Shown here: positions 44,465 to 52,376 of the stretch, in pieces
How positions within the stretch are numbered: position 1 is the first letter of the stretch
Layout of the letters: each line of letters begins with the position of its first letter
Source: Duganella sp. BJB476
Lineage (GTDB): Bacteria; Pseudomonadota; Gammaproteobacteria; Burkholderiales; Burkholderiaceae_D
Length of the DNA: 64,000 bases
Direction: 5' to 3'
Assembly: GCF_003416895.1 (NCBI RefSeq)
Contig: NZ_QVIO01000004.1
Coordinates: forward strand, 186,001 to 250,000
Translations under genes and position numbers: made by a program
The notes under the pieces: generated by a model
Told to the model about the DNA's origin: nothing
What the model saw: the letters and a program-made list of their open reading frames with translations, nothing else
Databases searched by the model: none

Positions 44465-45334
44465 ATGTCTGCCGTTCTCCAACCCGCTTTTGACATCGAA
44501 CTGCTCGATGCGCCGCTCGGCGCGGAGATCCTCGGCCTGGACCTGAACCATCCGTTGTCCCCGCGCGCCTTCCAGCGCATCCACCAGGCGCACCTGGAGC
44601 ACCACCTGCTGGTGTTCCGCGACCAGCGCATCACGCCGCAGCAGCAGGTGGATTTCAGTCGCCGATTCGGCCCGCTGCAAATCCATGTGCTGCGCAATTT
44701 CCAGCTGCCTTCCACGCCGGAGGTGCTGATCATCTCCAACATCATCGAAGACGGCAAGCCTATCGGCCTGGGCGACGCCGGCCATTTCTGGCATTCCGAC
44801 CTGTTGTACAAGGAGACGCCCAGCCTGGGCTCGATGCTGCACGCGCAAGAGCTGCCGGCCGAAGGCGGCGATACCCTGTTCGCCAATATGCACCTGGCGT
44901 TCGACACCTTGCCTGCGGCCTTGCGCTTCGCGGTGCAGGGCGCGCGCGCGGAGCACAGCTACCTGGCGCAGTATGAAGAGCTACGCCGCCGCAATCCCTA
45001 TCGCCCGCCACTGACGCCGGCGCAGATCGCCGAGGTGCGGCCGGTCGTGCATCCGGTGGTGCGCACGCACCCGGAGACGGGCCGCAAGGCGCTGTTCGTC
45101 AGCGAGCATTTCACCACCCGCATCGTCGGCATGCCGGCCGATGAAAGCAGTGCGCTGCTGGCCGAACTGTTTGCGCACAGCGTGCTGCCGGAGCATATCT
45201 ACCGCCATCGCTGGGAGGCGCACGACCTGGTGTTCTGGGATAACCGCTCGCTGATGCACCTCGCCGGCGGCACGCCCGACCATCTGCGCCGCAAGCTGTA
45301 TCGCACCACCATCGAAGGCGACGCGCCGTTCTAG
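44465..45334 (+). CDS. TauD/TfdA-family Fe(II)/2-oxoglutarate dioxygenase
   Basis: A 289-residue oxygenase. The iron triad is HSD in FWHSDLLY (about residue 103) and the distal His in LMHLAGG; the 2-oxoglutarate-binding Arg follows in HLRRKLYRTT. TauD-like enzymes release sulfite from taurine, but the family also acts on many other compounds, and no tauABC genes are near. It lies 100 bases before nasT on the same strand, so a link to nitrogen or sulfur supply is possible but unproven. Confidence 0.88.
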   Translation: MSAVLQPAFDIELLDAPLGAEILGLDLNHPLSPRAFQRIHQAHLEHHLLVFRDQRITPQQQVDFSRRFGPLQIHVLRNFQLPSTPEVLIISNIIEDGKPIGLGDAGHFWHSDLLYKETPSLGSMLHAQELPAEGGDTLFANMHLAFDTLPAALRFAVQGARAEHSYLAQYEELRRRNPYRPPLTPAQIAEVRPVVHPVVRTHPETGRKALFVSEHFTTRIVGMPADESSALLAELFAHSVLPEHIYRHRWEAHDLVFWDNRSLMHLAGGTPDHLRRKLYRTTIEGDAPF

Positions 45335-45434
45335 GGCAGGAAGCGTCGTTTTTCGGCCACCCGAAAATATGCTCACCCGGCAGGACTCGGGCTTTGTGCC
45401 GTAGAATGGATTGATTCTTGCTTGCAGTAGAGTC

Positions 45435-46058
45435 ATGAAACATTTACGCATTGTAGTCGTCAACACCATCATCCACGCCGGCGACGAGGATGACGAATCC
45501 CTGCGCGCGCAGGCCGAACGGGCGCGCGCGCTGCGCATCGGCCTGCTCGAAGCGGGCTATGACATCATCGCCTCGCTGCCGCCGGACATGTACCTGCCCG
45601 AGCGCATCGCCCAGCTGCAGCCGGACATGATCATCGTCGACGCCGAATCCGACGCCCGCGACGTGCTGGAGCACATCGTCATCGCCACCCGCGACGAGCG
45701 GCGTCCCATCGTCATGTTCACCGAGAGTGACGACACCGAGAGCATGGAGGCCGCCATGGCGGCCGGCGTGTCGGCCTATATCGTGGCCGGCCTGCAGAGC
45801 GACCGTATCAAGCCGGTGCTGCAGGTGGCGCTGGCGCGCTTCAAGCGCGAGCAGAAGCTGCTGGACGAGCTGTCCGATACCAAGAGCAAGCTGGCCGAAC
45901 GCAAGATCATCGAACGCGCCAAGGGCCTGTTAATGGAGCGCCAACGTTTCACCGAAGAGCAAGCGTTTCAAAAGCTGCGCAGCATGGCGATGAGCAAAAA
46001 CCTCAAGCTGTCCGAGGTGGCGCAACGCATCCTCGATGTCGAAGATCTGCTCGGCTAA
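45435..46058 (+). CDS. nasT: NasT-type nitrate response antiterminator (receiver + ANTAR)
   Basis: RNA-binding regulator of nitrate assimilation. 207 residues from the ATG at 45435. A receiver-like domain (residues about 3-125; MIIVDAES at the position of the phosphorylation segment) is followed by a short coiled region and an ANTAR domain at the C-terminus (KIIERAKGLLMERQRFTEEQAFQKLRSMAM). ANTAR proteins bind paired hairpins with six-base loops to prevent termination. Exactly such structures precede nrtA (46188) and narK (50926), which makes these the likely targets. The partner NasS, which binds NasT without nitrate, is not encoded nearby. Confidence 0.92.
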   Translation: MKHLRIVVVNTIIHAGDEDDESLRAQAERARALRIGLLEAGYDIIASLPPDMYLPERIAQLQPDMIIVDAESDARDVLEHIVIATRDERRPIVMFTESDDTESMEAAMAAGVSAYIVAGLQSDRIKPVLQVALARFKREQKLLDELSDTKSKLAERKIIERAKGLLMERQRFTEEQAFQKLRSMAMSKNLKLSEVAQRILDVEDLLG

Positions 46059-46079
46059 ATCCCGTCCAAAATGATGCAC

Positions 46080-46096
46080 TGCGCAATAGCAGTGCG
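46080..46096. promoter_or_regulatory. Candidate NtrC enhancer site before nrtA
   Basis: TGCGCAATAGCAGTGCG has the NtrC form TGCAC-N7-GTGCA with one change in each half. It lies about 66 bases upstream of the sigma-54 element, a normal distance for an enhancer. Confidence 0.4.
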
Positions 46097-46161
46097 TTTT
46101 CTGCGCCATCGCATGGCGCTGCCATCCGCCTGATTTCCCTCGTTTCCCTCTCAAAACTTGC

Positions 46162-46177
46162 TGGCACAGACATTGCA
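46162..46177 (+). promoter_or_regulatory. Sigma-54 (RpoN) promoter of the nrt operon
   Basis: TGGCACAGACATTGCA: the -24 GG and -12 GC are separated by exactly 10 bases and match TGGCAC-N5-TTGCA. Transcription should begin about 46187, directly before the first leader hairpin. Confidence 0.9.
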
Positions 46178-46187
46178 TAGCCTGTAG

Positions 46188-46234
46188 GCAAGCGCAACGA
46201 TGCGCTTGCTGTACCTCGCCAACGGCGGTGAGGT
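46188..46234 (+). ncRNA. ANTAR-target leader RNA of nrtA: two hairpins with AxxGxx loops
   Basis: P1: GCAAGCGC (46188-46195), loop AACGAT, GCGCTTGC (46202-46209), eight perfect pairs. P2: ACCTCGCC (46213-46220), loop AACGGC, GGTGAGGT (46227-46234) with one G-U pair. Only three bases separate them. Both six-base loops have A at position 1 and G at position 4, the known ANTAR recognition rule. The expected mRNA start is at the foot of P1. The cognate protein is the NasT encoded just upstream. Confidence 0.85.
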
Positions 46235-46249
46235 CCACCAGACAACGAC

Positions 46250-46293
46250 GTCTACACTCATGAATCCGTTCATGTTGGGTAGACTTTTTTTTT
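46250..46293 (+). terminator. Intrinsic terminator in the nrtA leader
   Basis: GTCTAC (46250-46255) / GTAGAC (46279-46284) with an inner stem CATGAA / TTCATG, followed by nine T, 37 bases before the nrtA start codon. It would stop transcription unless NasT acts. Unlike the narK leader, P2 does not share bases with this stem in my reading. Confidence 0.85.
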
Positions 46294-46329
46294 GCCGTTT
46301 TGTCTTGCTGACTACATGAGGGATTTGCG

Positions 46330-47607
46330 ATGGAATATGAAGAGCCACAAGCAGGCACGGACCTGCCATCCGAAACTGTGAACACCAAGCGTCGGCAAAT
46401 CATTCATGGCGCAGGCCTGGTAGCGGGGGGAAGCATGTTGGGATTGGCAACGGGTGGCGTATGGGCGGCGGGTTCGGACAAGCCGGAGAAGGAAGAAATC
46501 AAGATCGGCTTCATTCCGCTGACCGACTGCGCGTCGGTGGTGATGGCCTCGGTGCTGGGCTTCGATAAAAAATACGGCGTCAAATTCGTGTTGAGCAAAG
46601 AGGCTTCCTGGGCCGGCGTGCGCGACAAGCTGGCCAACGGCGATCTCGACGCAGCCCATGTGCTGTATGGCTTGCTTTACGGTGTGCAGATGGGCATCGG
46701 CGGCCAGAAGAAAGACATGGCGGTGCTCATGGGCCTCAACAACAACGGCCAGGCCATCACGCTGTCGAAGAAGCTGGCCGACAAGGGCGCGGTCGACGGC
46801 CCGTCGCTGGCCAAGCTGATGCAGACCGACAAGCGCGAATACACCTTCGCCCAGACCTTCCCGACCGGCACCCACGCGATGTGGCTCTACTACTGGCTGG
46901 CCGCCAACGGCATCAACCCGATGAAGGACGCCAAGGTCATCACCGTGCCACCGCCGCAGATGGTGGCCAATATGCGGGTCGGGAATATGGACGGCTTCTG
47001 CGTGGGCGAACCGTGGGGCCACCGCGCCATCATGGACGGCGTGGGCATCACCGCCACCACCACCCAGGACATCTGGAAGGACCACCCGGAAAAGGTGCTC
47101 GGCTCGACGCTGGAATTCGCGAAGAAGAACCCGAACACCTGCCGCGCGATGATGGCCGCCATCCTCGATGCCGGCAAATGGATCGACGCCTCGCTGGCCA
47201 ACAAGAACAAGATGGCCGAAGTCATCGCCGACAAATCCTACGTCAACACCAGCAAGGATGCGATCGACCAGCGCATCATGGGCCGCTACCAGAATGGCCT
47301 GGGCAAGACCTGGGACGACCAGAACTACATGAAGTTCTACAACGACGGCGCGGTCAACTTCCCGTACCTGTCGGACGGCATGTGGTTCATGACGCAGCAC
47401 CGCCGCTGGGGCCTGCTGAAGGACGATCCGGATTACCTGGCCGTGGCCACCTCGGTCAACCAGATCGATTTGTACAAGGACGCGGCAGCGATGACCAAGA
47501 CGCCGGTGCCGAAAAGCCCGCTGCGCACCTCGAAGATGATGGATGGTTCCGTATGGGACGGCAAGAACCCGAAAGCGTTCGCCGCCTCGTTCAAAATCAA
47601 AGCCTGA
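46330..47607 (+). CDS. nrtA: Nitrate ABC transporter substrate-binding protein NrtA
   Basis: Binds nitrate (or nitrite) outside the inner membrane. 425 residues. A twin-arginine-type N-terminus (NTKRRQIIHGAG followed by a hydrophobic stretch to GGVWAAG) suggests Tat export. The NrtA/CmpA pattern is clear: KIGFIPLTDCASVVMA, MGIGGQKKDMAVLMG and NMRVGNMDGFCVGEPWGHRA. First gene of a string nrtA-nrtB-nrtD-PilJ-like-cobA with short gaps, transcribed from the sigma-54 promoter through the NasT leader. The cytoplasmic homologue NasS would lack this export sequence. Confidence 0.93.
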   Translation: MEYEEPQAGTDLPSETVNTKRRQIIHGAGLVAGGSMLGLATGGVWAAGSDKPEKEEIKIGFIPLTDCASVVMASVLGFDKKYGVKFVLSKEASWAGVRDKLANGDLDAAHVLYGLLYGVQMGIGGQKKDMAVLMGLNNNGQAITLSKKLADKGAVDGPSLAKLMQTDKREYTFAQTFPTGTHAMWLYYWLAANGINPMKDAKVITVPPPQMVANMRVGNMDGFCVGEPWGHRAIMDGVGITATTTQDIWKDHPEKVLGSTLEFAKKNPNTCRAMMAAILDAGKWIDASLANKNKMAEVIADKSYVNTSKDAIDQRIMGRYQNGLGKTWDDQNYMKFYNDGAVNFPYLSDGMWFMTQHRRWGLLKDDPDYLAVATSVNQIDLYKDAAAMTKTPVPKSPLRTSKMMDGSVWDGKNPKAFAASFKIKA

Positions 47608-47619
47608 TAGGGGAATGCC

Positions 47620-48504
47620 ATGAACGCCATGCTCAAACCCGATAGCGCCGAACCGGTAGCAGCGGCGCCGATCCGCCGCCCACGTCGCCCGCTGGCCGCC
47701 AATTCGTCGGTGCGCACGCGGCAGCAGATGTCCGCCACTGCGATGAAGGTCGTCGCGCCGTTGCTGGGCGCCGCGCTGCTGGTGCTGGTCTGGCAGATCA
47801 TCACCATCAAGAACAGCGCCTTCCCGACGCCGCTGGCGACCTTGCAGGAAGCGGTCAAGCTGTTCTCCGATCCGTTCTACAGCAAAAGCCCGAACGACCA
47901 GGGCATAGGCTGGAATATCCTGGCGTCCCTGCAGCGGGTGGCGGTGGGCTTCGGCCTGGCGGCGCTGGTGGGGATACCGCTGGGCTTCCTGATCGGCCGC
48001 GTGCAGTTCATCGGCAGCATGTTCGGTCCGATTATCAGCCTGCTCAAGCCGGTGTCACCGCTGGCCTGGCTGCCTATCGGCCTGCTGGTGTTCAAGTCCG
48101 CCAATCCTGCCGCCATCTGGTCGATCTTCATCTGCTCGATCTGGCCGATGATCATCAACACCGCCGTCGGCGTGCAGCGCGTGCCGCAGGATTACATGAA
48201 CGTGGCGCGCGTGCTGAACCTGTCGGAGTGGAAGGTGCTGACCAAGATCCTGCTGCCATCCGCGCTGCCCTACATCCTCACCGGCGTGCGGCTGTCGATC
48301 GGCACCGCGTGGCTGGTGATCGTCGCGGCGGAAATGCTGACCGGCGGCGTGGGCATCGGCTTCTGGGTGTGGGATGAGTGGAACAACCTGAATGTCCCGC
48401 ACATCATCATCGCCATCGTCGCCATCGGCGTGGTCGGCCTGATGCTGGAGCAGGCGCTGATGGCGCTGGCCCGCGCCTTCACCTACGAACAAGTATCCAA
48501 CTAA
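47620..48504 (+). CDS. nrtB: Nitrate ABC transporter permease NrtB
   Basis: A 294-residue inner membrane permease with about six transmembrane helices and a soluble Arg/Pro-rich N-terminus (to about residue 45). The BPD_transp_1 EAA loop is RVLNLSEWKVLTKILLPSALPYIL. TGWxW-type NrtB features such as IGFWVWDEWNNLN are visible. Placed 12 bases after nrtA and 12 bases before nrtD. Confidence 0.94.
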   Translation: MNAMLKPDSAEPVAAAPIRRPRRPLAANSSVRTRQQMSATAMKVVAPLLGAALLVLVWQIITIKNSAFPTPLATLQEAVKLFSDPFYSKSPNDQGIGWNILASLQRVAVGFGLAALVGIPLGFLIGRVQFIGSMFGPIISLLKPVSPLAWLPIGLLVFKSANPAAIWSIFICSIWPMIINTAVGVQRVPQDYMNVARVLNLSEWKVLTKILLPSALPYILTGVRLSIGTAWLVIVAAEMLTGGVGIGFWVWDEWNNLNVPHIIIAIVAIGVVGLMLEQALMALARAFTYEQVSN

Positions 48505-48516
48505 AGGACCACGATC

Positions 48517-49323
48517 ATGGACGAGCCAAAATTCATCGACATCGAAGGCGTGGAGATGGTTTTCCATACCCGGAAGGGCGTGTTCCACGCGCTGCGCGAG
48601 ATCGACCTGACGGTGCGCAAGGGCGAATTCATCACGCTGATCGGCCACTCGGGTTGCGGCAAATCGACCTTGCTGAACCTGATCGCCGGCCTGCTCAAGC
48701 CCACGGACGGCGTGCTGTTGTGCGCCAACCGCGAGATCGCCGGGCCGTCGCCGGAGCGCTCGGTGGTGTTCCAGAACCATTCGCTGCTGCCCTGGCTGAC
48801 CTGCTACGAAAACATCTACCTCGGCGTGGAGCGTGTGTTCGGCAAGACGGAAACGCGCAACCAGCTGCGCGAGCGCACCATGCAGGCGCTGGCGCTGGTC
48901 GGCCTGACGGCTGCGGAGTCCAAGCGTCCGCATGAAATCTCGGGCGGCATGAAGCAGCGCGTCGGCATCGCCCGCGCGCTGGCGATGGAGCCTAAGGTTC
49001 TGCTGATGGACGAACCCTTCGGCGCGCTCGATGCGCTGACCCGCGCGCACTTGCAGGACGAGCTGCTGAAGATCGTCGCCGCCACCAAGTCGACGGTGGT
49101 GATGGTGACGCACGATGTGGATGAGGCGGTGCTGCTGTCGGACCGCATCGTCATGATGAGCAACGGCCCGGCAGCCACCATCGGCGAGATCGTCGACGTG
49201 CAGCTGGAACGCCCGCGCGACCGCGTGGCGCTGGCACAGGATGCGCGCTACACCGGGTACCGCACGGCGGTGCTGGAGTTCTTGTACCGCAAACAGGCGC
49301 ATCCAGCCAAGGAAGCCGCTTGA
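48517..49323 (+). CDS. nrtD: Nitrate ABC transporter ATPase NrtD
   Basis: A 268-residue ABC ATPase: Walker A GHSGCGKST, Q-loop VFQNHSLLPWLT, signature EISGGMKQRVGIARAL, Walker B VLLMDEPFGALD and switch His in VMVTHDVDEAV. It is the simple NrtD type without the NrtA-like C-terminal regulatory domain of NrtC. Its TGA overlaps the ATG of the next gene (TGATG). Confidence 0.95.
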   Translation: MDEPKFIDIEGVEMVFHTRKGVFHALREIDLTVRKGEFITLIGHSGCGKSTLLNLIAGLLKPTDGVLLCANREIAGPSPERSVVFQNHSLLPWLTCYENIYLGVERVFGKTETRNQLRERTMQALALVGLTAAESKRPHEISGGMKQRVGIARALAMEPKVLLMDEPFGALDALTRAHLQDELLKIVAATKSTVVMVTHDVDEAVLLSDRIVMMSNGPAATIGEIVDVQLERPRDRVALAQDARYTGYRTAVLEFLYRKQAHPAKEAA

Positions 49324-49994
49324 TGGATATGACCACGCCCCCCATGGCGCCGGAAGGCGCCGCCAAGAAGGCGCTGACCGGCGAAGTGTTCGGCGCCTTG
49401 ATCAATCTGTCGGGCCGCCGCCGCTTCACGTCGCAGCGCATCGTGCTGTATGCGCTGCTGGCGTCGCAAGGGCATGCGGATGGCGCGGCCACCGCGCAGG
49501 AGGCACTGGCGTTGTTCCGTGGTGCTCACAAGTCCCTGCTGGCGGAGAAGGATGGTTTGCCGGGCGTGTTTTGTCCTGAGCTGCACGAGGCCTATTTCGG
49601 CAAGCTGGATGGGGACCGCCAGATCACGCATTTTGCGGATCTGGGCGAGCGCACCTTGAAGGCGATCGCACAAGGCTCCTCGCAAAGCACTGAGCTGCTG
49701 GCGGAGCTGGTGGGCATCACCACGCCGACGCTGGCGATCCTCAACACGATCACCAGCATCTACGAAGAGCAGGCCAAGCTGAACGCGCGCCTGGTGCGCA
49801 AGCAGCTGCGCGGTGTGATCACCGATATCGATACGATCAACCGCCAGGCGCGGATGGTGGCCTTCAATGCGCGCATCGTCGCGGCGCGGGCGGGGCACGC
49901 CGGCAAGGAGTTCTCGGTGGTGGCGGGCGTACTGTCCAACATCACTGGCGAGATCGATGAAATGGTCAGCGCAGCGCTGGCCGCCGCAGGATAA
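49323..49994 (+). CDS. Cytoplasmic PilJ/NarX-like sensor with MCP-like hairpin tip
   Basis: A 223-residue protein with no signal peptide or membrane segment. Residues about 27-45 (INLSGRRRFTSQRIVLYAL) resemble the helix that carries the nitrate-binding P-box in NarX/NarQ and the related PilJ N-terminal domain (PF13675). Residues about 180-215 (NRQARMVAFNARIVAARAG and then KEFSVVAGVL) match the hairpin tip of methyl-accepting proteins. It is translationally coupled to nrtD. Its place in the nitrate operon and the absence of NasS make it a candidate nitrate-status sensor; no function is proven. The in-frame TTG at 49320 is not favoured over the ATG at 49323. Confidence 0.7.
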   Translation: MDMTTPPMAPEGAAKKALTGEVFGALINLSGRRRFTSQRIVLYALLASQGHADGAATAQEALALFRGAHKSLLAEKDGLPGVFCPELHEAYFGKLDGDRQITHFADLGERTLKAIAQGSSQSTELLAELVGITTPTLAILNTITSIYEEQAKLNARLVRKQLRGVITDIDTINRQARMVAFNARIVAARAGHAGKEFSVVAGVLSNITGEIDEMVSAALAAAG

Positions 49995-50001
49995 GGAGAA
50001 C

Positions 50002-50760
50002 ATGATGAGCAGCGTAACCCTGGTAGGCGCCGGCCCCGGCGATCCGGAACTGTTGACGTTAAAGGCCGTCCGCGCCATCGAGCGTGCCGACGTGGTACTG
50101 ATCGATGACCTGGTCAACCCGGAGATACTCAGCTTCGCGCCTGCGACGGCGCGCGTGATCCAGGTCGGCAAGCGTGGCGGCTGCGCATCCACGCCGCAGG
50201 AATTCATCGAGCGGCTGATGATCGCCGAAGCGCGCGCGGGGCATCGCGTGGTGCGGCTCAAAGGTGGCGATCCTTATATGTTCGGCCGTGGCGGCGAAGA
50301 GCGCGCATCCTTGCGCGCGCACGGCATCGAGGTCGACGTGGTGCCGGGCATCAGCAGCGGCCTAGCCGCGCCGACCAGCATCGGCGTACCGCTGACGCAC
50401 CGCTCGTGGAGCCAGGGCGTGACCTTCGTCACCGGCCATGGCAAGGATGCGGAATCGGAACCCGAATGGAAAGCGCTGGCGCAGAGCGGCCTGACGCTGG
50501 TGATCTACATGGGCGTGGCGCGCGTGGATGCGATCCAGGCCGGCCTGCTGGCCGGCGGCGCGGTGGCGGATACGCCGGTGGCGGTGGTGCAATCGGCCAC
50601 GCGCGACAATCAGCGCCAGTTACTGACAACATTGAGCCAACTGCCACAAGCCCTGCGCGACAGCGGCCTTGGCAGCCCAAGCATCATCGTCGTCGGCGAC
50701 GTGGTGCGCTGCGCGGATAACTGGCCGTCCATCATCGAACCGGTTCGCGCCAGCGCTTGA
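50002..50760 (+). CDS. cobA: Uroporphyrinogen-III C-methyltransferase (siroheme branch)
   Basis: Methylates uroporphyrinogen III twice to give precorrin-2 (EC 2.1.1.107), the precursor of the siroheme in nitrite reductase. 252 residues. SUMT motifs: VGAGPGDPELLTLKA, the LKGGDPYMFGRGGEE loop and VPGISSGLAAPTSIGVPLTHR. It is only the SUMT domain, not the CysG fusion, so the dehydrogenase/chelatase must be supplied elsewhere. AAGGAGAA precedes the start; the second ATG at 50005 is an alternative. Confidence 0.94.
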   Translation: MMSSVTLVGAGPGDPELLTLKAVRAIERADVVLIDDLVNPEILSFAPATARVIQVGKRGGCASTPQEFIERLMIAEARAGHRVVRLKGGDPYMFGRGGEERASLRAHGIEVDVVPGISSGLAAPTSIGVPLTHRSWSQGVTFVTGHGKDAESEPEWKALAQSGLTLVIYMGVARVDAIQAGLLAGGAVADTPVAVVQSATRDNQRQLLTTLSQLPQALRDSGLGSPSIIVVGDVVRCADNWPSIIEPVRASA

Positions 50761-50796
50761 CCACTACCGGCGCGCACCGCCGCCATGCACCATCAG

Positions 50797-50813
50797 CGCA
50801 CCGATAGCGTGCA
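50797..50813. promoter_or_regulatory. Candidate NtrC enhancer site before narK
   Basis: CGCACCGATAGCGTGCA matches TGCAC-N7-GTGCA except for the first base. It is centred about 92 bases upstream of the sigma-54 element. Confidence 0.5.
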
Positions 50814-50896
50814 TCGTGCACCGCAACATAGCACGGAGCCAGTGCAAACCAGCTCCTCGGCGGCCTTCTCCCCCTGCAAACAGGCCTTCCAGGGTC

Positions 50897-50912
50897 TGGC
50901 ACACCTCTTGCA
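50897..50912 (+). promoter_or_regulatory. Sigma-54 (RpoN) promoter of the narK-nir-nas operon
   Basis: TGGCACACCTCTTGCA, with GG and GC 10 bases apart as required. The start site should be close to 50922, four bases before the first leader hairpin. Confidence 0.9.
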
Positions 50913-50925
50913 ATACAAAGGCTAA

Positions 50926-50996
50926 GGGATCAACGGCGATCCCCCCGAATACAACCGCCGGCCCAAAGACGGGGCGGCAGGACAACGGCGTCCGCC
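50926..50996 (+). ncRNA. ANTAR-target leader RNA of narK: two hairpins with AACGGC loops
   Basis: P1: GGGATC (50926-50931), loop AACGGC, GATCCC (50938-50943). P2: GGC-A-GGAC (50976-50983, with one bulged A), loop AACGGC, GTCCGCC (50990-50996). Both loops are identical, with A at position 1 and G at position 4. The interval between the hairpins is 32 bases, longer than in the nrtA leader. P2 uses bases that are also the 5' arm of the terminator, so P2 stabilised by NasT would abolish termination. Confidence 0.85.
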
Positions 50997-51038
50997 CAAC
51001 CTGGTCTTAGGTGACCTTGGTTGCGCGGGCGCCTTTTT
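50987..51038 (+). terminator. Intrinsic terminator in the narK leader, mutually exclusive with hairpin P2
   Basis: GGCGTCCGCCCAACC (50987-51001) pairs with GGTTGCGCGGGCGCC (51019-51033) with one wobble and one mismatch, followed by five T. The 5' arm begins inside the P2 loop and covers its 3' arm. Confidence 0.85.
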
Positions 51039-51059
51039 GTTTTCTGAACGGGATAATAA

Positions 51060-52367
51060 ATGGCCACCAAAGCTACCAGCATCAAGCTCTTTTCGATTTC
51101 AACGCCTCAGATGCGGGCGTTCCACTTGACCTGGATGGCGTTCTTCGTCTGCTTCTTCGCCTGGTTTGCCTGCGCACCGCTGATGCCGGTGATTAAAGGT
51201 GAATTCGGCCTGAGCGTCGCGCAGATCGCCAATATCAACATCGCCGCCGTGGCCATCACCATCCTCGTGCGGCTGGTGGTCGGCCCCCTGTGCGACCATT
51301 TCGGTCCGCGCAAAACCTATACGGGCTTGCTGCTGCTGGGTTCCATCCCGGTGATCGGCGTCGCCTTCGCGCAGAGCTACGAGAGCTTCCTGCTGTTCCG
51401 CCTCGGTATCGGCGCGGCCGGCGCCAGTTTCGTCATCACGCAGTACCACACCTCGGTGATGTTCGGGCCTAAGGTGGTGGGCACCGCCAACGCCGCAGCC
51501 GCTGGCTGGGGCAATGCCGGCGGCGGCGTGGCGCAAGCAGTGATGCCGCTGCTGATGACCGCCATGGTCATGCTGGGCGTGAGCGAAACCTACGGCTGGC
51601 GCGCCGCGCTGCTGGTGCCGGGCGTGCTGATGATCGTCATGGCCGGCGTCTACTACCGCTTTACGCAGGACTGCCCGCAAGGGAACTTCAGCGAACTGCG
51701 CGCAGCGGGCATCGCCATCGACGGCGGTGCAAAGAAAGGCGGCTGGGAGAGCTTCAAGCTGGCCTCCGCCAACTACCGTGTATGGATGCTCTTCATCACC
51801 TACGGCGCCTGTTTCGGCATCGAGATCTTCATCCACAACATCGCCGCGATCTACTACGTCGATCACTTCAAACTGACGCTGGCCCAAGCCGGCATGGCGG
51901 CGGGCAGCTTCGGCCTGCTGGCATTGTTCGCCCGTGCCCTGGGCGGCTGGGTGTCGGACAAATTCGCCGCCGCTGGCAACCTGAATAACCGCGTCACGCT
52001 GCTGTTCGTGCTGATGCTGGGCGAAGGCGCCGGCCTGCTGTTGTTCGCCAACGCCGGCACCGCCGCACTGGCTATCGGCGCCATGCTGGTATTCGGCCTG
52101 TTCACCCACATGGCCTGCGGTGCGACCTACGCCATCGTGCCTTTCGTCGACAAGCGCGCCCTGGGCGGGGTGGCCGGCATCATCGGCGCGGGCGGCAACG
52201 TAGGCGCCGTGGCTGCGGGCTTCCTGATGAAAGGCCTGGGCAACGTGCAGCAAACCTTGAGCATTCTCGGCATCGTCGTCGCCGCATCCGCGCTGTGCGC
52301 ACTGGCGGCCCGCTTCAGCAGCAGCGCCGTCGAAGAAACCGCAACCGCCGCCAAGCTGGCAGCCTAA
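51060..52367 (+). CDS. narK: Nitrate/nitrite MFS transporter (NarK/NasA type)
   Basis: A 435-residue major facilitator with 12 hydrophobic segments. Nitrate-porter features are the FFVCFFAWFACAPLMP first helix, the conserved Arg in ITILVRLVVGPLCDHFGPRK and the glycine-rich nitrate signature GWGNAGGGVAQ. A second signature-like stretch IIGAGGNVGAVAAGF lies in the C-terminal half. First gene of the long operon to nasA. It gives the cell a second nitrate uptake system beside the ABC transporter. Confidence 0.93.
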   Translation: MATKATSIKLFSISTPQMRAFHLTWMAFFVCFFAWFACAPLMPVIKGEFGLSVAQIANINIAAVAITILVRLVVGPLCDHFGPRKTYTGLLLLGSIPVIGVAFAQSYESFLLFRLGIGAAGASFVITQYHTSVMFGPKVVGTANAAAAGWGNAGGGVAQAVMPLLMTAMVMLGVSETYGWRAALLVPGVLMIVMAGVYYRFTQDCPQGNFSELRAAGIAIDGGAKKGGWESFKLASANYRVWMLFITYGACFGIEIFIHNIAAIYYVDHFKLTLAQAGMAAGSFGLLALFARALGGWVSDKFAAAGNLNNRVTLLFVLMLGEGAGLLLFANAGTAALAIGAMLVFGLFTHMACGATYAIVPFVDKRALGGVAGIIGAGGNVGAVAAGFLMKGLGNVQQTLSILGIVVAASALCALAARFSSSAVEETATAAKLAA

Positions 52368-52376
52368 GAGGACATC

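Noticed and set aside
46101..46119. GCGCCATCGCATGGCGC palindrome upstream of nrtA as an NtrC site
   Set aside because: The half-site spacing is nine bases, not the seven expected for NtrC. It may be another site or chance; the better candidate is at 46080-46096.
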